This document shows positions 1 to 4,960 of a DNA stretch of 8,714 bases, piece after piece; within the stretch, counting starts at the first letter, position 1; the number at the start of each line of letters is the position of its first letter. Under the pieces are notes generated by a model. It was not told the origin of the DNA. It saw only the letters and a program-made list of their open reading frames with translations, and ran no database searches. The stretch lies in contig URWJ01000057.1 of assembly GCA_900551535.1 (NCBI GenBank), forward strand, positions 1 to 8,714, written 5' to 3'. The stretch comes from an uncultured Granulicatella sp. Lineage in GTDB: Bacteria > Bacillota > Bacilli > Lactobacillales > Aerococcaceae. The translations under genes were made by a program, and so were the position numbers.

Positions 1-1
1 A

Positions 2-1063
2 CGCTTCATTCAGTGGTTTGAAAAAATCAAAGCACTGTTTTTAGAAGAAGCGCAAGATATGGATCCGATTCGCGACCAGTTTGAGAACTTTGAAAAAAGA
101 GTGATTCTTGGAAACGGAGCGCAAGGCAAAATCAGAATCGGCCTTCCAGAAGATGCCGCTCGCATATTTGAAGTGGAGAAGGCTGCTTATGATGGAGAGT
201 CTCCATGGGCAAAAGATGTTCTTGAAAAAGATGTCGCTCATAATCCAGCTGCTATTTATATTGTGCTGGAAGTAGAAGAAGAAATCGTTGGTTTTATCGG
301 AGCGAGAACAACAGAAAGTGCGGATTTACATATCACGAATGTAGCCGTACTACACGATTATCGCTTCTTGAATGTCGCAACTTTATTATTGAAAGCATTA
401 GAAAAAATCGCTCGCAAGCTCGATAAAAAAGAAATTACGCTTGAAGCTCGTGTGTCGAATACAAAAGCCATTAAGCTCTATCGCAAAAATGGATACGAAG
501 TTGTTGGTACAAAGGAAAATTACTATACTCCTGAAAATGAAGATGCCGTGGAAATGTTATATGCATTACCACCCAAAACGCCATCTTCATTCCATTCGTC
601 AGAGTATTCATTTACAAGACTGCATCCAGCAGATTTAGCGATGGCGGAGGCATTAGTCGCGTTAGTGCAAGAAAATTACGAGCATCCAAATAATTGGAGT
701 GCCGAGAGTTTCCTAGCCGATTTAGAAAATCCAACGAACACGTATTACGGAGTATGGATGCAACGCCAACTAGTCGGATTCCTTGGAGTCCAAAGCGTAC
801 TGGATGAAGCAACCATCACGAATATCGTGATTAAAAAAGATTATCAAGGCAAAGGTCTCGCGCAACGTTTATGGCAGATGGCTTTATACGATTTGAAGCA
901 AAAAGAGGTCAAAGTCGTATTCTTAGAAGTGCGTGAAAGCAACAAGCGTGCTCAATATTTATATGAAATTCTAGGGTTCGAAGCCTTCCATACGAGAAGT
1001 GATTATTACAACGACCCTGTTGAAGATGCGATTGAATATCGTTTAGAAATTGAACAAAGATAG
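2..1063 (+). CDS. rimI: Tandem-domain RimI-type GNAT acetyltransferase, 5'-partial
   Basis: GNAT-fold N-acetyltransferase with two RimI-like domains in one chain. RimI enzymes acetylate the N-terminal alanine of ribosomal protein S18 in E. coli; the substrate here is inferred. Numbering from the ATG at 59, domain 1 covers about residues 24-168 and domain 2 about 183-331. Both carry the RimI-style block of LEAR/LEVR, SN, LY, GY/GF, YY and EDA. The acetyl-CoA motif is canonical only in domain 2 (YQGKGLA, 262-268); in domain 1 it is degenerate (YRFLNVA, 101-107). The frame stays open from the ATG at 59 back to base 2, reading RFIQWFEKIKALFLEEAQD. The true start therefore probably lies upstream of the window; the ATG at 59 has only a weak GAAGAAG ahead of it. 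tsaD follows 10 bp after the stop, as in the common tsaB-rimI-tsaD cluster. The family is secure; the rimI symbol is less so, because other Lactobacillales often carry two separate RimI paralogues at this locus. Confidence 0.85.
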   Translation, partial: RFIQWFEKIKALFLEEAQDMDPIRDQFENFEKRVILGNGAQGKIRIGLPEDAARIFEVEKAAYDGESPWAKDVLEKDVAHNPAAIYIVLEVEEEIVGFIGARTTESADLHITNVAVLHDYRFLNVATLLLKALEKIARKLDKKEITLEARVSNTKAIKLYRKNGYEVVGTKENYYTPENEDAVEMLYALPPKTPSSFHSSEYSFTRLHPADLAMAEALVALVQENYEHPNNWSAESFLADLENPTNTYYGVWMQRQLVGFLGVQSVLDEATITNIVIKKDYQGKGLAQRLWQMALYDLKQKEVKVVFLEVRESNKRAQYLYEILGFEAFHTRSDYYNDPVEDAIEYRLEIEQR

Positions 1064-1073
1064 GAGGGACAAT

Positions 1074-2093
1074 ATGAAAGAAAAATTGATTCTAGCAATC
1101 GAAAGTAGTTGTGATGAGACAAGTGCAGCCGTCATTCAAAACGGGAACACCATCCTTTCAAATATTGTAGCCTCTCAAATTAAGAGTCATATGCGTTTTG
1201 GTGGGGTTGTGCCAGAGATTGCTAGCCGCCATCACGTCGAACAAATTACGCAAGTCATCGATGAAGCATTAGTAAAAGCTAATAAAACATTAGAGGACAT
1301 GGATGCTATCGCAGTGACATATGGTCCTGGACTTGTGGGAGCTCTTCTAATTGGGATTTCTGCAGCGAAGGCCTTAGCTTTAGCTAGCGGAAAACCGCTG
1401 ATTGCAGTGAACCACATGGCAGGACATATTTACGCGAACCAACTCGTGGAGCCTTTACAATTTCCACTAATGGCGCTTGTAGTGAGTGGTGGGCATACGG
1501 AACTTGTGTATATGCCAGAAGATGGTGAGTTCCAAATTATCGGAGAGACAAGAGATGATGCCGCAGGGGAAGCATACGATAAGATTGGTCGTATTTTGAA
1601 CTTGCCTTATCCTGGTGGAAAGAAAATGGACGAATTAGCGCATCTTGGAAGTGATACGTATGACTTTCCACGCGCCATGATTCATGAAGACCATTTTGAT
1701 TTCAGTTTTAGTGGATTGAAATCAGCGGTTATCAATCGTGTCCATAACGCGAAACAAAAAGGCGAAAAGATTATCCCTGAAGACTTAGCCGCAAGTTTCC
1801 AAGCCAGTGTCGTAGAAGTTCTTGTTGAAAAAACAAGACGCGCACTTGAAGCGTATCCTGTAAAACAATTCGTGTTAGCAGGAGGAGTGGCAGCTAATAA
1901 GGGTCTTCGTACAGCGATGACGCAGATGATGGAAGAACACTACCCATCAGTCACATTTTCCATTCCGCCATTATCACTTTGCGGCGATAATGCCGCGATG
2001 ATTGGTGCTGCAGCCTATACAAAATACATGCAAAAAGACTTCGCAAATATGGATTTAAACGCAATTCCCGGACTTGAATTAGGGGATGAATAA
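1074..2093 (+). CDS. tsaD: tRNA N6-adenosine threonylcarbamoyltransferase TsaD
   Basis: TsaD (Kae1/Qri7/YgjD family) transfers the threonylcarbamoyl group from threonylcarbamoyl-AMP to A37 of ANN-decoding tRNAs, together with TsaB and TsaE in the cytoplasm. The 339-residue length is normal. Visible motifs are the N-terminal ESSCDETSAA (10-19), the metal-binding HxxxH in NHMAGHIYAN (H114, H118), VSGGHTEL (138-145), DDAAGEAYDKIGRIL (161-175), FSFSGLKSA (210-218), LAGGVAANKGLR (268-279) and CGDNAAMIGAAA (303-314) with the third metal ligand D305. The ATG at 1074 is chosen because AGGAGGG (1062-1068) sits 5 nt upstream and overlaps the stop codon of the acetyltransferase gene. A TTG at 1050 is in frame but would place the start upstream of that Shine-Dalgarno sequence. 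The two genes are very likely co-transcribed. No terminator follows before the rpmE2 promoter. Confidence 0.97.
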   Translation: MKEKLILAIESSCDETSAAVIQNGNTILSNIVASQIKSHMRFGGVVPEIASRHHVEQITQVIDEALVKANKTLEDMDAIAVTYGPGLVGALLIGISAAKALALASGKPLIAVNHMAGHIYANQLVEPLQFPLMALVVSGGHTELVYMPEDGEFQIIGETRDDAAGEAYDKIGRILNLPYPGGKKMDELAHLGSDTYDFPRAMIHEDHFDFSFSGLKSAVINRVHNAKQKGEKIIPEDLAASFQASVVEVLVEKTRRALEAYPVKQFVLAGGVAANKGLRTAMTQMMEEHYPSVTFSIPPLSLCGDNAAMIGAAAYTKYMQKDFANMDLNAIPGLELGDE

Positions 2094-2098
2094 AACTA

Positions 2099-2127
2099 TT
2101 GCAAATTCAATTTGAGCATGGTATTAT
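2099..2127 (+). promoter_or_regulatory. Sigma-A promoter of rpmE2 (extended -10)
   Basis: A -35 TTGCAA (2099-2104) and a -10 TATTAT (2122-2127) are separated by exactly 17 bp. TGG immediately before the -10 gives the extended TGn element. It starts 6 bp after the tsaD stop, so rpmE2 has its own promoter even if it also receives read-through. The predicted start near 2133-2135 gives a leader of about 65 nt. Confidence 0.75.
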
Positions 2128-2161
2128 ATTCGTGTTGCATTATGCATGCGAAAATAAATAA

Positions 2162-2186
2162 CTCTGGATTAGCAAATAATTCAGGG
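2162..2186 (+). promoter_or_regulatory. Leader hairpin upstream of the rpmE2 Shine-Dalgarno sequence
   Basis: CTCTGGATT (2162-2170) pairs with AATTCAGGG (2178-2186) across a 7-nt loop. The stem has nine pairs, two of them G·U. It ends 1 nt before the AGGAGG at 2188-2193. Ribosomal protein leaders for L31 are known in several bacterial groups, and L31 autoregulation is documented in E. coli, so this is a candidate autoregulatory element. The structure is visible; the role is inference. Confidence 0.4.
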
Positions 2187-2200
2187 CAGGAGGAATAGAA

Positions 2201-2446
2201 ATGAAACAAGGAATTCACCCAGAATATCGTCCAGTAGTTTTCATGGATACAACTACAGGATTCAAATTCTTATCAGGTTCAACAAAGACTTCAAGTGAAA
2301 CAGTTGTATGGGAAGACGGAAACGAATACCCATTACTACGTGTGGAAATCACTTCTGATTCTCACCCATTCTACACAGGTCGTCAAAAATTCACTCAAGC
2401 AGACGGACGTGTGGATCGTTTCAACAAAAAATACGGTCTCAAATAA
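2201..2446 (+). CDS. rpmE2: 50S ribosomal protein L31 type B (bL31)
   Basis: Large-subunit ribosomal protein of 81 aa, the usual length for the type B form. Diagnostic text includes the HPEYRPVVF start, then TTTGFKFLSGST (18-29), EYPLLRVEITSDSHPFYTG (42-60), the QKF segment and the basic C-terminal FNKKYGLK. It has no cysteine, so it is the zinc-independent 'C-minus' paralogue. In many Firmicutes that form replaces the zinc-containing type A protein under zinc limitation; in lactic acid bacteria it is often the only L31. The start is fixed by AGGAGG (2188-2193), 7 nt before the ATG. It is a single-gene unit with its own promoter and a strong terminator beginning 9 bp after the stop. No Zur-like operator was recognised upstream. 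Confidence 0.97.
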   Translation: MKQGIHPEYRPVVFMDTTTGFKFLSGSTKTSSETVVWEDGNEYPLLRVEITSDSHPFYTGRQKFTQADGRVDRFNKKYGLK

Positions 2447-2455
2447 GAACTTTAC

Positions 2456-2484
2456 AAACTCTCTCACTTCGAGAGAGTTTTTTT
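2456..2484 (+). terminator. Intrinsic terminator of rpmE2
   Basis: AAACTCTCTC (2456-2465) pairs perfectly with GAGAGAGTTT (2471-2480) around the loop ACTTC. The T-run covers 2478-2484. The hairpin is also the outer part of the left arm of the long inverted repeat, and a related hairpin recurs in inverted orientation at 2773-2797. Confidence 0.92.
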
Positions 2485-2596
2485 GTGCGTTCAAAAGTTC
2501 CGCCAAGGGCGGCGATTATGGTATAAACAGGAGAAGTTTGAAAAAGAGAATTCTTTTTATCAGCCATTGTTTATTGAAACAAAATAGCGGGATACC

Positions 2597-2621
2597 GGAG
2601 AAAGCCTTGGAGTCTTTCTCC
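2597..2621. repeat. Hairpin unique to the left arm of the inverted repeat
   Basis: GGAGAAAG (2597-2604) pairs perfectly with CTTTCTCC (2614-2621) around a 9-nt loop. The right arm has no counterpart, so this is a hairpin-forming insertion (or a loss on the other side) of about 30 bp. No T-run follows, so it is not a terminator. Confidence 0.6.
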
Positions 2622-2636
2622 TTCGAAGCCTCAAAC

Positions 2637-2668
2637 AAGCCGTAATGGATAAATCCATAACGGCTTTT
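2637..2668. repeat. Central hairpin of the inverted repeat, terminator-like
   Basis: AAGCCGT (2637-2643) pairs with ACGGCTT (2660-2666), and ATGGA (2645-2649) with TCCAT (2654-2658), with one A·A mismatch between the stems and a TAAA loop. Four Ts (2665-2668) follow on the plus strand. Because it is palindromic, both strands encode nearly the same short peptide, AVMDxSITA. It may act as a weak terminator or simply be the symmetry centre of the repeat. Confidence 0.6.
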
Positions 2669-2864
2669 AATTCGCATTCGATATGATTCCCCGCTATGGT
2701 TTCAATAAATGTCTGATAAGCGAATTCTCTTTTTAGCTTTTTGGTGAAATACCATAATCGCCTTCTTGGCATAAACTCTACTCGAGGGAGAGAGTTTGAG
2801 AGTTCTATTCTCGACTAGAGGCAAGGGAGAAGGGATAGAGTGTGTGCGTTTCAGGAGGAGAGCA

Positions 2865-2902
2865 GATGTAACATTTTTGTTACGTAACAAAAATGTTACA
2901 TC
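2865..2902. repeat. Perfect 38-bp palindrome
   Basis: The 19-base half GATGTAACATTTTTGTTAC (2865-2883) is followed directly by its exact reverse complement (2884-2902), with no mismatch and no spacer. Each half contains its own smaller inverted repeat, GTAAC-N6-GTTAC (2868-2883 and 2884-2899), so four half-sites stand in alternating orientation. It lies between convergent genes, 59 bp beyond the end of the long inverted repeat and before the terminator of the minus-strand gene. It may be a protein-binding site or cruciform-forming DNA. No T-run follows on either strand, so an intrinsic terminator is unlikely. Confidence 0.85.
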
Positions 2903-2917
2903 ATGGAGTGAGAGTGG

Positions 2918-2939
2918 AAATTAACAAATATGTTAATTT
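2918..2939. repeat. Inverted repeat sharing the TAACA-N4-TGTTA core
   Basis: AAATTAACA (2918-2926) and TGTTAATTT (2931-2939) are perfect reverse complements around AATA. The TAACA-N4-TGTTA core also occurs in both halves of the palindrome at 2865-2902, so three operator-like sites sit within about 70 bp. No binding protein can be named from sequence alone. Confidence 0.6.
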
Positions 2940-2946
2940 GGGGCAT

Positions 2947-2979
2947 AAAAAAACAGCCTTGCAAGAAGCAAAGCTGTTT
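2947..2979 (-). terminator. Intrinsic terminator of the DUF368 gene
   Basis: Read on the minus strand, AAACAGC plus TTGC pairs with GCAA plus GCTGTTT around a 5-nt loop, with one internal mismatch (stem bases 2951-2962 and 2968-2979). The minus-strand T-run corresponds to A2947-A2953. It begins about 6 bp after the stop codon of the minus-strand gene. Confidence 0.88.
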
Positions 2980-2985
2980 AAACTG

Positions 2986-3843
2986 TTATTTATATGTGTC
3001 TTCAAGTTTTGCCATGAATGCGCCAAGCCATGTACCGAATCCTAACATCACAACGCAAGCAAGGTATTGAACGATGTCAAATCCAGCGTAGTTTGTTGGG
3101 ATAATCATTACAGTTGAAGCAAGCACGATTCCGAAAATAAAGTGGAATAATTGTGGGTAAGCTTTCTTGAAAATGTAGTGTACGAGTTTTGAGAAGAGCG
3201 CTAATGTTACAAGTCCACCCAACGCGATTGGAAGGATTACGCTCATGTCTAATGTTTTAAAACCATCTGACATTTGTTTGTACATTCCCATGTATACGAT
3301 GAAGTTTGATGGGCTAAGTCCAGGAACGATAATTCCAAGAGCGATTAATCCACCGGCAATCATCCAAGTGAAGAAGTTTGCTTCCACGCTACCGCCGATT
3401 GCATTTTCACCTAAATAAAGAAGTACGCATCCGCCAATAAATGAAGCAAGTAGAATGAGAATATCGCGTGTTGAGCGACCTTCTTTTCCAGCTTCTTTCC
3501 AAAGAGCAGGGATTGTTCCGACGATACATCCGATGAAGAACCAAAGGATGATTGTTTCAAAGTTACCAAGTAAGTAACTTACTCCGAATGATAGAACTAC
3601 GATTCCTGCTAGAGCACCGATTCCCACAGGTAAGAAGAATAAGAAGTTCTTCTTGAAGTCTTTTGTGACGTTTGCTAGGAAAGCAATTAAGCGTTCATAA
3701 AGTCCAAAAATGGCAGCAAGTGCACCACCGCTGACTCCGGGTAGGATAAATCCTGATCCTATGAACATTCCTTTAAAGAATCGTAAGAACCAGTCATTTT
3801 TCTTTTGTTTATCTAATTGATGTTGTGTTGATCTTTGTTCCAT
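2986..3843 (-). CDS. popT: DUF368 membrane protein, PopT-type undecaprenyl-phosphate translocase
   Basis: Polytopic inner-membrane protein of the DUF368 family, 285 aa. Members of this family (PopT) were shown in 2023 to flip the recycled lipid carrier undecaprenyl phosphate back across the membrane for peptidoglycan and teichoic acid synthesis; the role here is by family. After a charged cytoplasmic N-terminus (1-24) come hydrophobic segments at about 25-58, 66-92, 97-115, 126-146, 158-185, 202-224, 232-250 and 258-277. Two repeated family motifs mark the halves of the fold: PGVSGG (35-40) and PGLSPS (174-179). The ATG at 3843 is chosen because CGGAGGTA lies 2-9 nt upstream. An in-frame ATG at 3924 would add 27 residues, would lack that ribosome binding site and would lie upstream of the promoter. 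The gene stands alone, facing rpmE2 and divergent from degV. Confidence 0.88.
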   Translation of the reverse strand: MEQRSTQHQLDKQKKNDWFLRFFKGMFIGSGFILPGVSGGALAAIFGLYERLIAFLANVTKDFKKNFLFFLPVGIGALAGIVVLSFGVSYLLGNFETIILWFFIGCIVGTIPALWKEAGKEGRSTRDILILLASFIGGCVLLYLGENAIGGSVEANFFTWMIAGGLIALGIIVPGLSPSNFIVYMGMYKQMSDGFKTLDMSVILPIALGGLVTLALFSKLVHYIFKKAYPQLFHFIFGIVLASTVMIIPTNYAGFDIVQYLACVVMLGFGTWLGAFMAKLEDTYK

Positions 3844-3873
3844 AGTACCTCCGATAAAATTTCTATGTAACCT

Positions 3874-3901
3874 ATTATACTGCAAAATGAAAGATGAGCA
3901 A
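3874..3901 (-). promoter_or_regulatory. Sigma-A promoter of the DUF368 gene
   Basis: On the minus strand, -35 TTGCTC (3901-3896) and a perfect -10 TATAAT (3879-3874) are 16 bp apart. Transcription would start around 3867, giving a short leader of about 25 nt before the ATG at 3843. The expected start region contains GTTACAT (minus strand, 3871-3865), one half-site of the type found in the 38-bp palindrome. Confidence 0.75.
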
Positions 3902-3937
3902 GTAATGTTAAGACTCTTAAGCAAAACTTTCCATTCG

Positions 3938-3966
3938 TTGCCTCTAAAATGCTTTTTTGATATAAT
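3938..3966 (+). promoter_or_regulatory. Sigma-A promoter of degV (extended -10)
   Basis: -35 TTGCCT (3938-3943) and a perfect -10 TATAAT (3961-3966) are separated by 17 bp, with TGA directly before the -10. The promoter is back to back with that of the DUF368 gene; the two -35 boxes are 36 bp apart, so one bound regulator could affect both. The leader is about 65 nt and can fold (3975-3999). Confidence 0.8.
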
Positions 3967-4037
3967 TGAGAGGTGAAAGCTTCAATTTTTTTGACTTTCT
4001 TGTTCTATCATTTTCAAATGTGAAAGGAGTTGAATGG

Positions 4038-4913
4038 ATGAAAATTGCTGTAGTTACAGATAGTACGGCTTACTTAACAAAAGAAGAATATGCCGAGTAC
4101 GGTGTTTACGTGATGCCATTGTCTGTTATCTTTGGACAAGAAACATACCGTGAAGATATCGATATTTCAGCAGAAGAGTTTTACGCAAAAGTAAAAACTT
4201 CTTCAGTCTTTCCAACAAGTACACAACCACCAGTAGGAGAAAGTTACGAATTATTCCGTGAACTTGCACAAGATTATGACGCTATTATTCCTATTACTAT
4301 TTCTAGCGGAATTAGTGGAACTTACCAAACTTGTGTGGCTGTTGCTGAAGATATGAAAGACGAAGTAGCCATTTATCCAATCGATTCAGGTATTAGTTGT
4401 GCTCCGCAAGCACGTGCAGTAAAACTTGCCGCTATTATGGCGAAATCTGGAGAATATTCACCAGAAGAAATCGTTGAAACTGTACAACGTCTAGTGGACC
4501 GTACAAGAGCTTACTTTATCGTTGATGATTTAAGCAACTTACAACGTGGTGGACGTTTATCAGCAGGGGCTGCATTAGTCGGTTCTATGTTGAAAATTAA
4601 GCCAATCTTGACATTCGTTGATAAAAAAATCGTTCCTTTCGAGAAAATTCGTACGCAACAAAAAGCAATGAAACGAATTGAACAATTATTCGTAGACGAA
4701 ACAGGAACAACAGATGGAGACGGCTATGAATTAGTCATTATCCACGCAAATGCTCCTGAAGCTGGCGAAGCTTGGAGACAAAAAATGCAAGAACAATATC
4801 CTAAATTACGTACTTCATTATCGTATTTTGGGCCTGTAGTAGGAACTCACCTTGGTGAAGGTGCCTTAGGATTCTCATGGGATATCGTACAAGAAAAGAA
4901 TTTAGAGAAATAA
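4038..4913 (+). CDS. DegV family fatty-acid-binding protein (FakB-like)
   Basis: DegV-fold protein of 291 aa, a typical length. In Firmicutes, DegV proteins called FakB hold a fatty acid so that the kinase FakA can phosphorylate it, feeding exogenous fatty acids into phospholipid synthesis; several paralogues per genome are normal and the ligand cannot be read from sequence. Family hallmarks are AVVTDSTAYL (4-13), the lid/binding segment PTSTQPPVGES (59-69), SSGISGTYQT (89-98) with the fatty-acid-contacting serine and threonine positions, DSGISCAPQA (116-125), and in the C-terminal half DDLSNLQRGGRLSAGAALVG followed by LKIKPIL. The ATG at 4038 is chosen because AAAGGAG (4023-4029) lies 8 nt upstream; longer in-frame extensions begin beside the -10 box. 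The gene has its own promoter and a strong terminator. It lies upstream of a TetR regulator and oleate hydratase, which fits a fatty-acid theme. Confidence 0.93.
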   Translation: MKIAVVTDSTAYLTKEEYAEYGVYVMPLSVIFGQETYREDIDISAEEFYAKVKTSSVFPTSTQPPVGESYELFRELAQDYDAIIPITISSGISGTYQTCVAVAEDMKDEVAIYPIDSGISCAPQARAVKLAAIMAKSGEYSPEEIVETVQRLVDRTRAYFIVDDLSNLQRGGRLSAGAALVGSMLKIKPILTFVDKKIVPFEKIRTQQKAMKRIEQLFVDETGTTDGDGYELVIIHANAPEAGEAWRQKMQEQYPKLRTSLSYFGPVVGTHLGEGALGFSWDIVQEKNLEK

Positions 4914-4937
4914 AGAGTGGGGGAACCCGCTCTTTTT
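4914..4937 (+). terminator. Intrinsic terminator of degV
   Basis: AGAGTGGG (4914-4921) pairs with CCCGCTCT (4926-4933), including one T·G pair, around the tetraloop GGAA (GNRA class). The T-run is 4933-4937. It starts at the base after the stop codon and leaves only 23 bp before the next ATG. Confidence 0.88.
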
Positions 4938-4960
4938 CTTCATGAAACAGAGGGATACAA

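Larger units (their letters stand above)
2446..2806. repeat. Long imperfect inverted repeat (MITE-like, origin unknown)
   Basis: The left arm (2446 onward) and the reverse complement of the right arm (to 2806) match in one consistent order. Paired blocks are AGAACT 2446-2451 with 2801-2806; CAAACTCTCTC 2455-2465 with its complement 2788-2798 (one base off near the inner end); GGCGATTATGGTAT 2511-2524 with 2749-2762; AAAAAGAGAATTC 2541-2553 with 2722-2734; TTTATTGAAAC 2570-2580 with 2699-2709; and ATAGCGGG 2584-2591 with 2690-2697. The two arms meet in a central hairpin at 2637-2666. The left arm carries about 30 extra bases that form their own hairpin (2597-2621). No transposase and no clear target-site duplication is visible. 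It lies between convergent genes and begins at the rpmE2 stop codon. It could be a MITE, or an old inverted duplication of the rpmE2 downstream region. The repeat is directly visible; its class is open. Confidence 0.75.

Noticed and set aside
1050..1073. Upstream TTG start for tsaD
   Set aside because: It would place the start codon ahead of the strong AGGAGGG. The ATG at 1074 has correct spacing and gives the family's normal N-terminus.
2295..2645. Plus-strand open frame of 116 codons overlapping rpmE2 and running into the inverted repeat
   Set aside because: Its first half is rpmE2 in another frame and its second half is repeat DNA. It lacks a ribosome binding site of its own and has no recognisable protein character.
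2702..2890. Minus-strand open frame of 62 codons across the repeat and the palindrome
   Set aside because: It starts inside the palindrome with no Shine-Dalgarno sequence, and its low-complexity text comes from the repeat arm.
2865..2902. parS or other known chromosome-partition site
   Set aside because: The sequence does not match the Spo0J parS consensus (TGTTTCACGTGAAACA) or the Noc site. The palindrome is left unassigned.
2921..2936. AdcR/Zur zinc-repressor operator
   Set aside because: The half-sites TTAAC and GTTAA fit, but the AdcR consensus has 2 bp between them and here there are 6. The neighbouring L31 gene is also upstream of this site, not controlled by it.
2446..2946. CRISPR array, tRNA or rRNA in the gene-less stretch
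   Set aside because: There are no regularly spaced direct repeats, no tRNA cloverleaf or CCA end, and no rRNA-like sequence; the structures are inverted repeats.
3844..3924. 27-residue N-terminal extension of the DUF368 protein
   Set aside because: The extension begins upstream of the mapped -10/-35 pair and has no ribosome binding site, whereas the ATG at 3843 has GGAGG directly upstream.
3966..4037. 24-residue N-terminal extension of DegV
   Set aside because: It would start at the -10 box. DegV proteins begin with the MKIAVVTDS type sequence found at 4038.
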